Assembly (NCBI RefSeq): GCF_003355515.1
Contig: NZ_CP031367.1
Coordinates: 1,364,001-1,428,000, forward strand
DNA from: Aliarcobacter trophiarum LMG 25534
GTDB taxonomy: Bacteria > Campylobacterota > Campylobacteria > Campylobacterales > Arcobacteraceae
Length of the DNA stretch: 64,000 bases
Reading direction: 5' to 3'
The translations under genes were made by a program, and so were the position numbers. The number at the start of each line of letters is the position of its first letter. The stretch's first letter is position 1. The notes under the pieces were generated by a model. The model did not search any database. It was not told where the DNA came from and saw nothing but the letters and a program-made list of their open reading frames with translations. Below are positions 16,791-26,457 of this stretch, one piece after another.

Positions 16791-17973
16791 TTATCTCCCA
16801 TTCATGATTTAATGTTACATATCCAAATACTCTCTCTCTATTTGCTACAGTAAAATTTTTATTTAATTGTCTATATAAAAACTCACTTCCATCAACTACA
16901 ACAAACATTGAACTATACTCATTTGGATTAAAATAACAATTGGTTTTTAAACTACCTTTAATTTTATATCTATCTTTAAATAATCTTATTTTATAAAAAT
17001 CACTATTAAATGAAGTTATATTATTTCCTAAATTATCCCAAATAGGTAAACCAATTATCAAATTCTTTGGATCAAATTTTAATTCAAAACTAAAATCTAA
17101 AATCATCTCTTCTTGGAGTTTATACATCACCTTACTCCAACTATGTTTTACATTTATAATTTTTTCTTTATTATGAAATAAATCTCCATAAAATGGTTTA
17201 ACAACTTTAGGTGTATTTTTCTTATTCAATTCTTGTTTTTCATTTTCTTCTTGTTCAATATAATACTTTATGCCATCATCTGCGTTTCCATAAAAAACTT
17301 TTTTACCTTTTTCTAATACCAATACATTATCACAAAAAAGTCTTACGCTATTCATAGAATGAGAAACAAATATCATTGATATATTTTCTCTCATTGCATT
17401 TATTTTAGATAAACATTTTTGCTGGAAATTAAAATCTCCCACGGCTAACACCTCATCAAGTATAAGGATATCTGGCTTACTAGAAATTGCTATACCAAAA
17501 CCTAGTCGAGACTTCATACCACTACTATATGTTTTTACTGGTTGAGTAATAAATTCTCCAATTTCAGCAAATTCTTCTATCTCTTTTATCTTTTCTTTTA
17601 ATTCATTTTTATTAAAACCACTTATTTTAAGATTTAATTCTATATTTTCAAGACCTGTTAATTCCGGTTTCAAGCTTGAGGTAAGTTCAAGTATAGCTGA
17701 AATTTTACCTTTAGTGTTTACATGTCCTTTTGTTGGAGTCAATACTCCTGATATTATTTTTAAAAGAGTTGATTTACCATTTCCATTTCTTCCTATAATA
17801 CCTAGTGTTTCTCCACGTTTTAACTCAAAAGAGATATCATTTAGTGCATAAAACTCTTTATGATATTTCTTTTTAAATGGGTTTAATGTTTCTTTAACTC
17901 TATCAATTGGTTTATTATATAATTTATATGTTTTAGAAATATTTTTTACTTTTACTATAGTTAATTTGTTCAT
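16783..17973 (-). CDS. wzt: ABC transporter ATP-binding protein for polysaccharide export (Wzt-like)
   Basis: 396 residues. The nucleotide-binding domain has Walker A IIGRNGNGKSTLLK near residue 60, the Q-loop region, signature YSSGMKSRLGFG near 150 and Walker B DILILDEVLAVGDFNFQ near 170; VGDxxFQ is typical of Wzt. A linker at 235-260 leads to a 135-residue C-terminal beta-rich domain of the Wzt_C type, which binds the modified non-reducing end of the O-antigen. That domain is absent from capsule-type KpsT. It starts at the stop of wzm (shared base). This points to chain-end-controlled export. Confidence 0.9.
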   Translation of the reverse strand: MNKLTIVKVKNISKTYKLYNKPIDRVKETLNPFKKKYHKEFYALNDISFELKRGETLGIIGRNGNGKSTLLKIISGVLTPTKGHVNTKGKISAILELTSSLKPELTGLENIELNLKISGFNKNELKEKIKEIEEFAEIGEFITQPVKTYSSGMKSRLGFGIAISSKPDILILDEVLAVGDFNFQQKCLSKINAMRENISMIFVSHSMNSVRLFCDNVLVLEKGKKVFYGNADDGIKYYIEQEENEKQELNKKNTPKVVKPFYGDLFHNKEKIINVKHSWSKVMYKLQEEMILDFSFELKFDPKNLIIGLPIWDNLGNNITSFNSDFYKIRLFKDRYKIKGSLKTNCYFNPNEYSSMFVVVDGSEFLYRQLNKNFTVANRERVFGYVTLNHEWEING

Positions 17974-18788
17974 TATAATACATCTCCAAAATGAGGTCTA
18001 AGTCTTCTAAATACAACAACTCCTAATATCAAAAGAAATAAAGTTATTGATAAAAAACAAATCAAATAATCTGTTGACTCCCAAAACCACTTATTATATA
18101 AAAAGCTATTTCTATATCCTTCAACTATATACACCATAGGATTAAGATTTAATACGAACATATATTTTTCTGGAACCATTTTTATAGACCAAAAAATAGG
18201 TGTTACCCAGAAACCTAGTTGTAATACTACACTTATTATCTGTGAAATATCTTTCATAAAAACTCTCAAAGCAGAGGTAAACCAACTTATACCCAAAACT
18301 AAAATAAACATCATAAAAGTGTAAAAAGGTAACTGCAACCAATAGATAGTAGGACTATATCCATACAAAAACAATACCACTATTAAAATTAGTAAAAAGA
18401 TTATATGAAGAAATAAAGCAGATAATATCTTTACAATTGGTAAAATACTTACTCTAAAATTTACTTTTTTAACTAAATATTTATTTGTGATAATGGAATT
18501 CATTCCTCCACTTATAGCATCGGAAAAAAAGAACCATGGTATGTACCCACACATTAAATAAAGTATGAAAGGTATTTCTGAATTTTCTAAATGTCTTTTA
18601 AAACCAATAGAAAAAATAAACCAAACAATAATCATAAATAGTATTGGTCTAAGAATAGCCCAAAGTATACCTAGGTAAGAACCTAAAAACTGCTCCTTAA
18701 AATCATTTTTTGCTAAAACATATAATAATTGTTTGCTTTTTATCAAATCTTTAAAAAATCTAAAAAAACTTTTTAATATAATAATCAA
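17973..18788 (-). CDS. wzm: ABC-2 type polysaccharide export permease (Wzm-like)
   Basis: 271 residues with six predicted membrane segments. [37 protein letters not shown] is cut here to its core: [12 protein letters not shown] near residue 30, the usual amphipathic entry helix of Wzm/Kps[20 protein letters not shown] and the C-terminal ending [10 protein letters not shown] are also typical. The start is TTG at 18788, whose TTGA overlaps the TGA of galE. Works with the following wzt to export the undecaprenyl-linked glycan across the inner membrane. Confidence 0.9.
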   Translation of the reverse strand: MIIILKSFFRFFKDLIKSKQLLYVLAKNDFKEQFLGSYLGILWAILRPILFMIIVWFIFSIGFKRHLENSEIPFILYLMCGYIPWFFFSDAISGGMNSIITNKYLVKKVNFRVSILPIVKILSALFLHIIFLLILIVVLFLYGYSPTIYWLQLPFYTFMMFILVLGISWFTSALRVFMKDISQIISVVLQLGFWVTPIFWSIKMVPEKYMFVLNLNPMVYIVEGYRNSFLYNKWFWESTDYLICFLSITLFLLILGVVVFRRLRPHFGDVL

Positions 18789-19831
18789 TATAAATCCTTA
18801 TACCCATTTTGGTTATTACTCTGCCATCGCCAGTTATCAGTACACATATCATCCAAGGTTAATTTCGCTTTCCAGCCTAAAATCTCTTTTGATTTTTTTG
18901 GATTTGAATAACATTCAGCTATATCACCTACTCTTCTATCAACTAATCTATATGGCACTTTTTTTCCACTTACTTTTTCAAAAGCTTTTATCATCTCTAA
19001 AACACTATACCCAATTCCTGTTCCAATATTTAGTCTTGAATTTTCAAAACTATAGTTACTACTGCTTAAATACTCTATTGCTTTAACATGGGCAGATGCT
19101 AAATCTACGACATGGATATAATCTCTTACTCCAGTACCATCTCTTGTTTCATAATCACTTCCAAAAACACTTAGTTCTTTCAATTTTCCTACAGCAACTT
19201 GAGAAATATATGGCATAAGATTATTTGGAATACCATTTGGATTCTCCCCTATCAATCCACTTTCATGTGCTCCAACAGGATTAAAATATCTTAAAATGAC
19301 AATTTTAAAGTTATTATCACTAATATACAAATCTTCTAAGATTCTTTCAATAATATATTTGCTAGTACCATATGGATTTGTAGTACCACCAAGTTCAAAA
19401 CTCTCATCTATTGGGCATCTTTTTGGATTTCCATATACTGTTGCTGAACTAGAAAAAACTATTTTTTTGCAGTTAAATTCTCTCATTACTTCTAAAAGTA
19501 TAATAGTCCCTACAACATTGTTATCATAATAATTTAGTGGTTTTGCAACACTCTCCCCTACAGCTTTAAGTCCTGCAAAGTGAATAACAGAGTCCAGATT
19601 ATATTTCTCAAAAACCATTCTCAAAGATTTTTTATCTCTTATATCACCTTTTACAAACTTTACTTTTGAACCAATAATTTTTTTTACATTTTTTAGAGCT
19701 TCTTTTGAAGAATTTGATAGATTGTCATATACTACAAAATCAAACCCTTCTTTGTGTAACTCTATTAAAGTATGTGTTCCTATATATCCAGCTCCACCTG
19801 TAATTAATATTTTTTTATTTTTTATTTTCAA
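18785..19831 (-). CDS. galE: UDP-glucose 4-epimerase
   Basis: 348 residues. [14 protein letters not shown] near residue 13 binds [14 protein letters not shown] near 37, [12 protein letters not shown] near 86, [10 protein letters not shown] near 129, catalytic YGTSKYIIE near 155, [16 protein letters not shown] near 183 and [10 protein letters not shown] near 230. Length and motifs are standard for GalE, which interconverts UDP-Glc and UDP-Gal (or the HexNAc forms). It lies 17 bases after the MarR-type regulator gene and overlaps wzm, so it opens the structural part of the polysaccharide operon. Confidence 0.93.
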   Translation of the reverse strand: MKIKNKKILITGGAGYIGTHTLIELHKEGFDFVVYDNLSNSSKEALKNVKKIIGSKVKFVKGDIRDKKSLRMVFEKYNLDSVIHFAGLKAVGESVAKPLNYYDNNVVGTIILLEVMREFNCKKIVFSSSATVYGNPKRCPIDESFELGGTTNPYGTSKYIIERILEDLYISDNNFKIVILRYFNPVGAHESGLIGENPNGIPNNLMPYISQVAVGKLKELSVFGSDYETRDGTGVRDYIHVVDLASAHVKAIEYLSSSNYSFENSRLNIGTGIGYSVLEMIKAFEKVSGKKVPYRLVDRRVGDIAECYSNPKKSKEILGWKAKLTLDDMCTDNWRWQSNNQNGYKDLY

Positions 19832-19848
19832 ATTTTATTTCCCATTTA

Positions 19849-20172
19849 TTAAGTTTTTTTACTCAATATCTCAAGCTCTTTTTGAAGTTCATCATACTCA
19901 AGCTTTTTTCTCTCAATAAAATACTTTGTAAGCTCAAATTTTTCTATTACACCTTTTTGAGTTAGAAGGTATCTATATGCTATTTTATTATTTGAGTTTT
20001 TAAAGTTTTCTACTTTTATAAGTCCCTTATCTATTAAGGCATTTAATACATAGTTTACTTTACCTATACTAATATCTAACTCTTTTGCTAGTGACATTTG
20101 TCCACTGCTGTCTGGGACTTTTCTTAAAATATCAAAACTAGTCTCATCTAAAACTTCACGATTTTTTTGCAA
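19849..20172 (-). CDS. MarR-family EPS-associated transcriptional regulator
   Basis: 107 residues. A winged helix occupies residues 10-85: DILRKVPDSSGQMSLAKELDIS, then the recognition helix region SIGKVNYVLNALIDKGLIKVE and the wing LIKVENFKNSNNKIAYRYLLT. The C-terminal 25 residues form a charged helix. This matches the small EPS-associated MarR-like regulators found at the head of exopolysaccharide loci. Start is TTG at 20172 with AAGGA 7 bases upstream. It is the first gene of the cluster and is separated from a divergent gene by 105 bases, so it probably controls the whole operon. Ligand unknown. Confidence 0.85.
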   Translation of the reverse strand: MQKNREVLDETSFDILRKVPDSSGQMSLAKELDISIGKVNYVLNALIDKGLIKVENFKNSNNKIAYRYLLTQKGVIEKFELTKYFIERKKLEYDELQKELEILSKKT

Positions 20173-20277
20173 AAAGCTATCCTTTTTTATCTTTTCAAAG
20201 ATTGAATTCTACTTTTATTTATATAAAGATAATATTAAATAATCTAAATTAATAACTTTTTTAGATAAAATCTAAAA

Positions 20278-21228
20278 ATGAATATAATTAAAATAAAAGT
20301 AGCCACATTTAACCTTTTCCAATTTTGTGAACCAAACTTCTCTTTCTACTCAAAAAAAGAGAAATTTACAATACAAGATTGGGAAGAAAAAAAGCTTTGG
20401 ATAAAAAATCAAATTCTAGATTTAGATGCACATATTATTGGTTTTCAAGAGGTTTTTTCACAAAAAGAGCTTGAGATTTTAGTAAAGGAGTGTGGCTTTA
20501 AAAAGTTTATTGTAGCAGATATTCCACTTTTAGACGAACAAACAAAAACCTACAAAACTACAACTGTAGCAATGGCTAGTAAGTTTCCTATAACAAATAT
20601 AGAAAAATTAAAAACAAAAAATAATTTCTCTTTTGCAAGAGAACCAATAAAAGCAAAAATAATAATAAATAACAAAAAATTGAATATATATGTAGCACAT
20701 CTTAAATCAAATCGTTTAAATGAGTTTGAGTATAAGTTCACAAAAAACTCTAATTTTGAAGAAAAGATAGAAAAACTAAGAATTTCTCAAAAAAACTCCT
20801 ATAGCAAATCATTAAACCAAAGAATAAATGAAGTAAAACATCTTCACTTTGATATAAAAAATAGCGATATTCCCGCTATTTTACTTTGTGATTTAAATGA
20901 CAAAGAGTTTTCTATTACTATTGAAGCATTGTGTAATCATAGGTTTTATAATAAAGATTTAAAAAAAGATGAGTTTATTCTTTTTGATACCTATAATCTT
21001 GCACCAAAAAAAATTTACAATCCTCATCCTGAACTTAAAGAGATTAAAAGAACACCTACAAGCTATTTTGTAGGATATGGGAATACTCTTGATTTTATTT
21101 TTGTATCAAAAGAGTTAAAAAACAGTGTAACAAGCTATAAAGTTTTTGATAAACATCTAGAAAAAAATAGAAATGGAAGCCTAAAAACAAGTGACCATGC
21201 ACAAGTTTTATGCGAAATAGAGATTTAA
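20278..21228 (+). CDS. Endonuclease/exonuclease/phosphatase-family protein
   Basis: 316 residues of the EEP (DNase I-like) fold. Visible marks are VATFNLFQF at the first strand, metal-binding Glu in IIGFQEVFS near residue 60, VAHLKSNR near 141, LCDLND near 203 (Asp-Asn pair) and the terminal SDHAQVLCEIEI with the catalytic Asp-His. There is no signal peptide, so it is likely cytoplasmic. The family covers nucleases, phosphatases and phosphodiesterases, and nothing here decides among them. It is transcribed away from the polysaccharide cluster and converges on the response regulator gene 6 bases downstream. Confidence 0.82.
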   Translation: MNIIKIKVATFNLFQFCEPNFSFYSKKEKFTIQDWEEKKLWIKNQILDLDAHIIGFQEVFSQKELEILVKECGFKKFIVADIPLLDEQTKTYKTTTVAMASKFPITNIEKLKTKNNFSFAREPIKAKIIINNKKLNIYVAHLKSNRLNEFEYKFTKNSNFEEKIEKLRISQKNSYSKSLNQRINEVKHLHFDIKNSDIPAILLCDLNDKEFSITIEALCNHRFYNKDLKKDEFILFDTYNLAPKKIYNPHPELKEIKRTPTSYFVGYGNTLDFIFVSKELKNSVTSYKVFDKHLEKNRNGSLKTSDHAQVLCEIEI

Positions 21229-21234
21229 AAAAAG

Positions 21235-21915
21235 TTATACATCAATATAATAACCAACTCCTTGAATATTTTTCAAATAGTTCAAAGGTAGTTTTTTTCT
21301 AAGATTTTTTATAAATTGTCTCATTGCATTTTGGCTCATTATTAGATTATCATCACAAATATGATTGAAAATCTCTTCATACGAGATAACTGATTTTTTT
21401 GAAAGTAAAAGCTCCAAAAACAGAATCTCTTTTTTTGTCAAAATAAACTCTTCAATCTCATTTGAGATGATAGATTTTTTACTATTAAAATACCAATTAT
21501 CTTTTAAAATATGTATTGTTTCATCACTATTTGACTTTAAAAAAGAGTCAAATGCCTCAAAAAGTTTTGCATTTGTGATAGGTTTTACTATATATTTAAT
21601 CAAATTAAGTTCAGCTGCAACCAAAAGATAATCCAAATTTGTATATGCTGAAGTTATTATAATTTTTATATTTTTATCTGTTTGTCGAATCTTTTTTATT
21701 AAATCAATTCCTGACATATTCTCCATCTTTATATCAGTTATTAATAAATCAGGTTTTTGCTTAATATAGCTTTGATACGCCTCTTTGGAACTCTTTGCAA
21801 CAAAAACATCTTTGAAATAGTGTTTTAAAATCTCTTTAAAATTCTCTCTTATTCCACTATCATCTTCAACATATAAAATTGTAAAAACTTTAAGTTTTTT
21901 AAGTTGATTGTTCAT
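21235..21915 (-). CDS. Response regulator, OmpR type
   Basis: 226 residues. The receiver domain has the acidic pair in ILYVEDDSGIRENF, phospho-acceptor Asp in DLLITDIKMENMSG near residue 57, Thr/Ser in IIITSAYTN near 86 and Lys in YIVKPITN near 109. A winged-helix domain follows (about 140-226) ending LKNIQGVGYYIDV, as in OmpR/PhoB regulators. It is divergent from the adjacent histidine kinase gene, with 66 bases between the starts, and the TRAP transporter operon lies just beyond. It probably controls the TRAP genes in answer to that kinase. Confidence 0.9.
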   Translation of the reverse strand: MNNQLKKLKVFTILYVEDDSGIRENFKEILKHYFKDVFVAKSSKEAYQSYIKQKPDLLITDIKMENMSGIDLIKKIRQTDKNIKIIITSAYTNLDYLLVAAELNLIKYIVKPITNAKLFEAFDSFLKSNSDETIHILKDNWYFNSKKSIISNEIEEFILTKKEILFLELLLSKKSVISYEEIFNHICDDNLIMSQNAMRQFIKNLRKKLPLNYLKNIQGVGYYIDV

Positions 21916-21981
21916 ATTTTATAAAAATCCATATTAGTTAAGATATGGTATTATAGCAAACTGTTAATTAATGAGGTTATC

Positions 21982-23460
21982 TTGAACAACAAAATAGAAA
22001 AAAATCTACTCAAAACAATAATCTTTACATTTATTGCCATAAGCTCATCTATGATTTTAGCAATATCTTTTTTCTATGTAGAAAATACAAAAGATTATTT
22101 TGATAAACAGATGTTAAAGTACAAAGATGACTATTATCTTGAGATAAAAGATACACTAAAGATGAAACTAAGAATGGTAACTGATATTTTAGATTACAAC
22201 ACAAAACATCTAAACTTAAGCCAAGAAGAGATAAAAAACTACACAATAGATTTTCTAAGCAATCTTACTTTTGAGCAAAATAGCAGTAACTATATTTTTG
22301 TTTATGAGATAAATAATTGGGAGGGTGGAGATAATTTTGCAAAAATGTTGGTAAACCCAAATAGACCAGATTTATTTGGTAAAGATATCTCAACAAATGA
22401 GGAAGATGGAAATGGAAAAAAATTTAGAGAAGAGTTTTTAGAAGATATAAAAAAGTATGGAGAATCATATACTAGATACTCATATAAAAAACCAGATAGC
22501 AAAGATTTCCAATATAAGCTCTCATATTTCAAATATTATCCCACATTCAACTGGATATTAGCAGCTGGAGTCTATATTGATGATATTGAAAATGAACTCA
22601 AAATTAAAAATGATGAACTTAGAAAAGAGATAAAAAAGCAGATTTTACAAAATATTATCCTATTTGTACTCTTTTTAATTATTGCACTTTTAGCATTAGC
22701 TCTTCTTTCAAATGCAATATATAAAATCTTAAAAAAATATAGACAAAAAGTTAAAGAAAATGAAAAAGAGCTAAAAGTTTTAAACAAATCACTTGAAGAG
22801 ATGATGAGCAATATAGCTCACCAATGGAGGCAACCTTTAGCTGAGATATCATCTATTTTAATGCTAATAAAAATAAAATATGATACAAACTCTCTTGATT
22901 TTAAAACTATGGATAAAAAAATAGATGAAGCAAATAATGTTTTGGAGTATATGTCAAAAACAATTGATGATTTCAAAGGATTTTTCTCTACAAACAAAGA
23001 GAAAGAGGAGTTTTATCTAAAAGACCTTATTGAAGATGTAATAAATATAAATAGAAATATACTTGAATTAAACAGTATCGAAATAGATATAAATATAGAT
23101 AAAAATATAAAAATAAACAATTTCCTAAATGAATATCAGCAAGTAGTTTTAAATATTTTAAAAAATGCAAAAGATGTTTTGATAGAGAAAAATATAGAAA
23201 AACCAACTATTAAAATCTACTCAAAAACTAATCAAGATAGTATCTCTCTTTTTATAGAAGATAATGCAGGAGGTATAAAAGTAGAGCCTATAAATAAAAT
23301 ATTTGAAGCCTATTTTTCTACAAAAGAAGATGGTCTTGGTACTGGAATTGGTCTATATATGTCAAAAATGATAGTAGAAAAAAGTCTAAAGGGAAATATA
23401 AAAGTAAAAAATAGTGATTTTGGTGCAGTTTTTGAAATATCAGTTTTGAAAAATTGCTAA
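21982..23460 (+). CDS. Sensor histidine kinase with periplasmic Cache domain
   Basis: 492 residues; TTG start with GAGG 5 bases upstream. A first membrane helix is at 10-32, a periplasmic Cache-type domain at about 35-215 (NPNRPDLFGKDIS and FNWILAAGVYIDDIE are typical), and a second helix at 222-245. A coiled linker leads to the H-box MSNIAHQWRQPLAEIS near residue 278, then N-box NILKNAKDVL, G1 EDNAGGI and G2 GTGIGLYMSKMIVE. The HQWRQPL form is common in Arcobacter-type kinases. Its partner is the divergent OmpR-type regulator. Position beside a TRAP dicarboxylate system suggests it senses an organic acid. Confidence 0.9.
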   Translation: MNNKIEKNLLKTIIFTFIAISSSMILAISFFYVENTKDYFDKQMLKYKDDYYLEIKDTLKMKLRMVTDILDYNTKHLNLSQEEIKNYTIDFLSNLTFEQNSSNYIFVYEINNWEGGDNFAKMLVNPNRPDLFGKDISTNEEDGNGKKFREEFLEDIKKYGESYTRYSYKKPDSKDFQYKLSYFKYYPTFNWILAAGVYIDDIENELKIKNDELRKEIKKQILQNIILFVLFLIIALLALALLSNAIYKILKKYRQKVKENEKELKVLNKSLEEMMSNIAHQWRQPLAEISSILMLIKIKYDTNSLDFKTMDKKIDEANNVLEYMSKTIDDFKGFFSTNKEKEEFYLKDLIEDVININRNILELNSIEIDINIDKNIKINNFLNEYQQVVLNILKNAKDVLIEKNIEKPTIKIYSKTNQDSISLFIEDNAGGIKVEPINKIFEAYFSTKEDGLGTGIGLYMSKMIVEKSLKGNIKVKNSDFGAVFEISVLKNC

Positions 23461-23480
23461 AATAGGAAAAATCCTATTTT
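23459..23480. terminator. Bidirectional terminator between kinase and dctM genes
   Basis: A perfect 9-bp stem, AAAATAGGA at 23459-23467 with TCCTATTTT at 23472-23480, around a 4-base A loop. It lies exactly between the convergent kinase and dctM genes, and each side gives a run of T after the stem. It should end transcription from both directions. Confidence 0.75.
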
Positions 23481-23485
23481 AACTA

Positions 23486-24769
23486 TTAATATCCAAACAT
23501 TAAATTTGGTAACCATAGAGATATAGCTGGAATATATGTTATTAAAACTAATCCAAATAATAAAACTAAAGTCATAGGAATAGATGCTTTTATTACTTGT
23601 CCCATAGATAATCCTGTGATTCCACTTGCAACAAACAAGTTTAATCCAACAGGTGGGGTTAGCATTCCTATTTCCATATTTACAACCATTATAACTCCCA
23701 AATGAATAGGGTCAATTCCAAGAGCCATTCCAATAGGAAGAAGTAGTGGAACTGTAATCATAACAACTGAACTAGGTTCCATAAATTGTCCCATAATTAA
23801 AAGTAAAATATTTACAATTAAAAGGAACATTAAAGGACTTACTTGTGCATCTATTATCATTTGAGTAATTTGTTGTGGAATTTGCTCATCTGTTAAAAAA
23901 TGTGCAAAAATCATAGCATTTGCAATGATAAAGAAAATCATAGAGCTTGTTTGTGCTGAATCTAATGCAATTTTGTATAAATCTTTTATTTTTATATCTT
24001 TATAAACAAAGAAAGAGATAAAAAAGGCATACATAACACTAACTGCACCTGCTTCTGTTGGAGTAAATATACCACCATAAATTCCCCCAATAACAACAAA
24101 TATAATTAGTAAAGCCCAAAATGACTCTTTAAAAGCTTTAAAGATTTCAGATACACTAGCCATTTTTTCAGCTTTAAATCCACTTCTTTTTGCTAGGATA
24201 TATGTTGCAAGCATCATCATACCACCTATCATAAGACCTGGAATTACACCAGCCATAAATAGTTTTCCGATAGATTGATCAGCACTAACTCCATATACAA
24301 TAAATACAACAGAAGGTGGAATTAAAATTCCTAATGTTCCAGAAGTTGTAATTGTACCAATAGCGAACTGTTCATTATAACCAGCACTTTTAATAGCTCC
24401 ATACATTACTGAACCAATAGCAGCAACAGTTGCAGGAGAACTTCCACTAATAGCAGCAAAAATAATAGATGCCAAAATAGCAGCTATTGGTAAACCACCT
24501 GGAAGATGCCCAACCAAACTTTTAGCAAAATTTATAATTCTTGCAGCTGCACTTCCTCTTGAAAGTAATGAACCAGCCAAAACGAACATAGGAATTGCCA
24601 TAAGTGTATATTTGTTTAATCCATCAAAAATATAAGATGAAATTCCCATCAAATCATTATTTGTAAACAAAAATGCAGAAACTAATGTACTAGCTCCTAA
24701 TGCTACAGCAACTGGAACTCCAACCAACATCAAACCAAAAAGTAAAATAAAAAGTGTTGCAATAACCAT
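23486..24769 (-). CDS. dctM: TRAP transporter large membrane subunit
   Basis: 427 residues with about twelve membrane segments. Family stretches are GVPVAVALGAS near residue 17, AAISGSSPATVAAIGSVM near 106, ILIPPSVVFIVYG near 149, and ELGMLTPPVGLN-like EIGMLTPPVGLNLF near 366. DctM is the ion-driven channel subunit of TRAP importers. The gene starts at the last base of dctQ. Start codon and length are as expected. Together with DctQ and DctP it should import a C4-dicarboxylate or another organic acid. Confidence 0.93.
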   Translation of the reverse strand: MVIATLFILLFGLMLVGVPVAVALGASTLVSAFLFTNNDLMGISSYIFDGLNKYTLMAIPMFVLAGSLLSRGSAAARIINFAKSLVGHLPGGLPIAAILASIIFAAISGSSPATVAAIGSVMYGAIKSAGYNEQFAIGTITTSGTLGILIPPSVVFIVYGVSADQSIGKLFMAGVIPGLMIGGMMMLATYILAKRSGFKAEKMASVSEIFKAFKESFWALLIIFVVIGGIYGGIFTPTEAGAVSVMYAFFISFFVYKDIKIKDLYKIALDSAQTSSMIFFIIANAMIFAHFLTDEQIPQQITQMIIDAQVSPLMFLLIVNILLLIMGQFMEPSSVVMITVPLLLPIGMALGIDPIHLGVIMVVNMEIGMLTPPVGLNLFVASGITGLSMGQVIKASIPMTLVLLFGLVLITYIPAISLWLPNLMFGY

Positions 24770-25317
24770 TATTTATTTTCTCCTTTAATCTCTTCTATTA
24801 TAGCTTCATGCTCACTAAATAGTTTGATGTTTTCAGCATCAGTTCTATAAATCTCTACTAGTTTTTCTGCAACTCTATAAGCTGCTAATAAAAATGCTAT
24901 TGGGATAACCAATTGTGGTATCCAAAGTGGAACTTGTAAATCTACATTGATTTCACCAAAATCCATTAACATTAAAATTAGTTTATAGCCAAAATATGAA
25001 ATTAGAAGAAGATAAATAATAGAAAGAAGGTTTGCAAAGATTAAAAACCCTTTCATGACAGTAGGAGAAAACTTCTCTATTAATAAAGTAACAGAGATGT
25101 GAGCCCCTTGTTTAAATCCGTAGGCCGCACCAAAGAGTGCTGACCAAATAAAAAAATAGTTAGTAAGCTCAGCAGCCCAAGGAAGGCTCATGTCAAAGAC
25201 ATATCTGAGAACTACATTTATAAATGCCAATAAAACACCCAAGACCATACCGTAAACGGCTATGGTTTGGTTTATTGTACCAACTATAATATCCATAATT
25301 TTAAAAATTTTACTCAT
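24769..25317 (-). CDS. dctQ: TRAP transporter small membrane subunit
   Basis: 182 residues with four membrane segments. FINVVLRYVFDMSLPWAAELTNY is cut to its core: VVLRYVFDMSLPWAAEL near residue 35, the DctQ signature (N-x-x-x-R-Y-x-F with W-x-E-E/L). AYGFKQGAHISVTLL near 62 is also typical. It begins 13 bases after dctP and shares a base with dctM. It forms the membrane complex with DctM; its own exact role in transport is not settled for the family. Confidence 0.9.
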   Translation of the reverse strand: MSKIFKIMDIIVGTINQTIAVYGMVLGVLLAFINVVLRYVFDMSLPWAAELTNYFFIWSALFGAAYGFKQGAHISVTLLIEKFSPTVMKGFLIFANLLSIIYLLLISYFGYKLILMLMDFGEINVDLQVPLWIPQLVIPIAFLLAAYRVAEKLVEIYRTDAENIKLFSEHEAIIEEIKGENK

Positions 25318-25330
25318 TATTCCGCTTTAC

Positions 25331-26323
25331 TTATTTTGTCTCAATAGCTTTTTTGATTAAATCTTCACCAATTACATCATAAAATTCTGGATAGATAACT
25401 TCCATAACTTTTCTCCAATTTGCAATTTGCTCTTTATTTAATTCAAAAATCTCAAGTCTTTTTGACTCTTCTGCATATTTTTTTAATCCAGCCATAATTT
25501 TTGCATCATCTTCTTCAGTTGCTTTTCTTTCAAACTCTGTTGCTTCTTTCATAGCAATTGAAACTTTTTCTTGTAAATCTTTTGGTAATTTATCCCAAAA
25601 TTGTTGATTCATTACAACTAAATATCCTAAATATCCATGACTACTTAAAGTAAGGCTAGATTGAACTTCATTGAATTTTTTTGTATAGAAGTTTGATAGT
25701 GGATTTTCAGTTGCATCAACAACACCTTGTTGAAGTGCTGAGTAAACTTCTGAGAATGGTAAAATTTGTGGATTTCCACCAACAGCTTTAAACTGAGCTT
25801 CTAAAACTTTTGAAGATTGAATTCTAAATTTTTGACCTTTTGCATCTTCTGGGTTTAAGATAGCTTTTTTACTACTTGAAAAATGTTTAAATCCAGCATC
25901 CCAATAATCAAATGCTTTCATCTGTTTTTTTGCATCTACATAAGATTTAAGTTTTGCTCCAACTTCTCCATCCATAACTTTGTATAAATGATCTTTATCT
26001 CTAAATAAGAATGGTAAATCAAAAAGTTGAATTTGAGGTACAATAGATGGGAATTTTGATAAACTTGGCATAATTAATTGAACATTGTTCATAGCCAAAG
26101 CTTTCATCTCATCTGCATCACCATATAGTTGAGAGTTTGGGAAAACTTGAACATCAATTTTTCCAGCAGTTAACTCCTCTATTCTTTTTTCTAAATAGTC
26201 AGCAGCCATACCTTTTGGTGTGCTAGAACTTACAACATGGCTAATTTTCATAACATAATCAGCACCAAAGCTTGATGTTGCAAGTATTGCAGCAGCAGCT
26301 ATTCCAAATATACTTCTTTTCAT
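25331..26323 (-). CDS. dctP: TRAP transporter periplasmic substrate-binding protein, DctP family
   Basis: 330 residues. A signal peptide is clear: MKRSIFGIAAAAILATSSFG then ADY at about residue 20. The mature part has KISHVVSSSTPKGMAADYL, VFPNSQLYGDADEMKAL, LFDLPFLFRDKDH and PEDAKGQKFRIQSSKV, where the conserved Arg binds the substrate carboxylate, then VDATENPLSNFYTKK. This is the C4-dicarboxylate-type DctP group. First gene of dctP-dctQ-dctM; the nearby two-component system is the likely regulator. Confidence 0.93.
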   Translation of the reverse strand: MKRSIFGIAAAAILATSSFGADYVMKISHVVSSSTPKGMAADYLEKRIEELTAGKIDVQVFPNSQLYGDADEMKALAMNNVQLIMPSLSKFPSIVPQIQLFDLPFLFRDKDHLYKVMDGEVGAKLKSYVDAKKQMKAFDYWDAGFKHFSSSKKAILNPEDAKGQKFRIQSSKVLEAQFKAVGGNPQILPFSEVYSALQQGVVDATENPLSNFYTKKFNEVQSSLTLSSHGYLGYLVVMNQQFWDKLPKDLQEKVSIAMKEATEFERKATEEDDAKIMAGLKKYAEESKRLEIFELNKEQIANWRKVMEVIYPEFYDVIGEDLIKKAIETK

Positions 26324-26457
26324 AAATACTCCTAAATTAAAAGTTTGATTTTAAGTTTATCCAAAAATTATGTAAATATTGTGTCACAATAGATAAATTT
26401 TTGATAAATTATTAATCTTTATAAATTAAATTAAGTATAAATTTAGAATTTTGCTTT

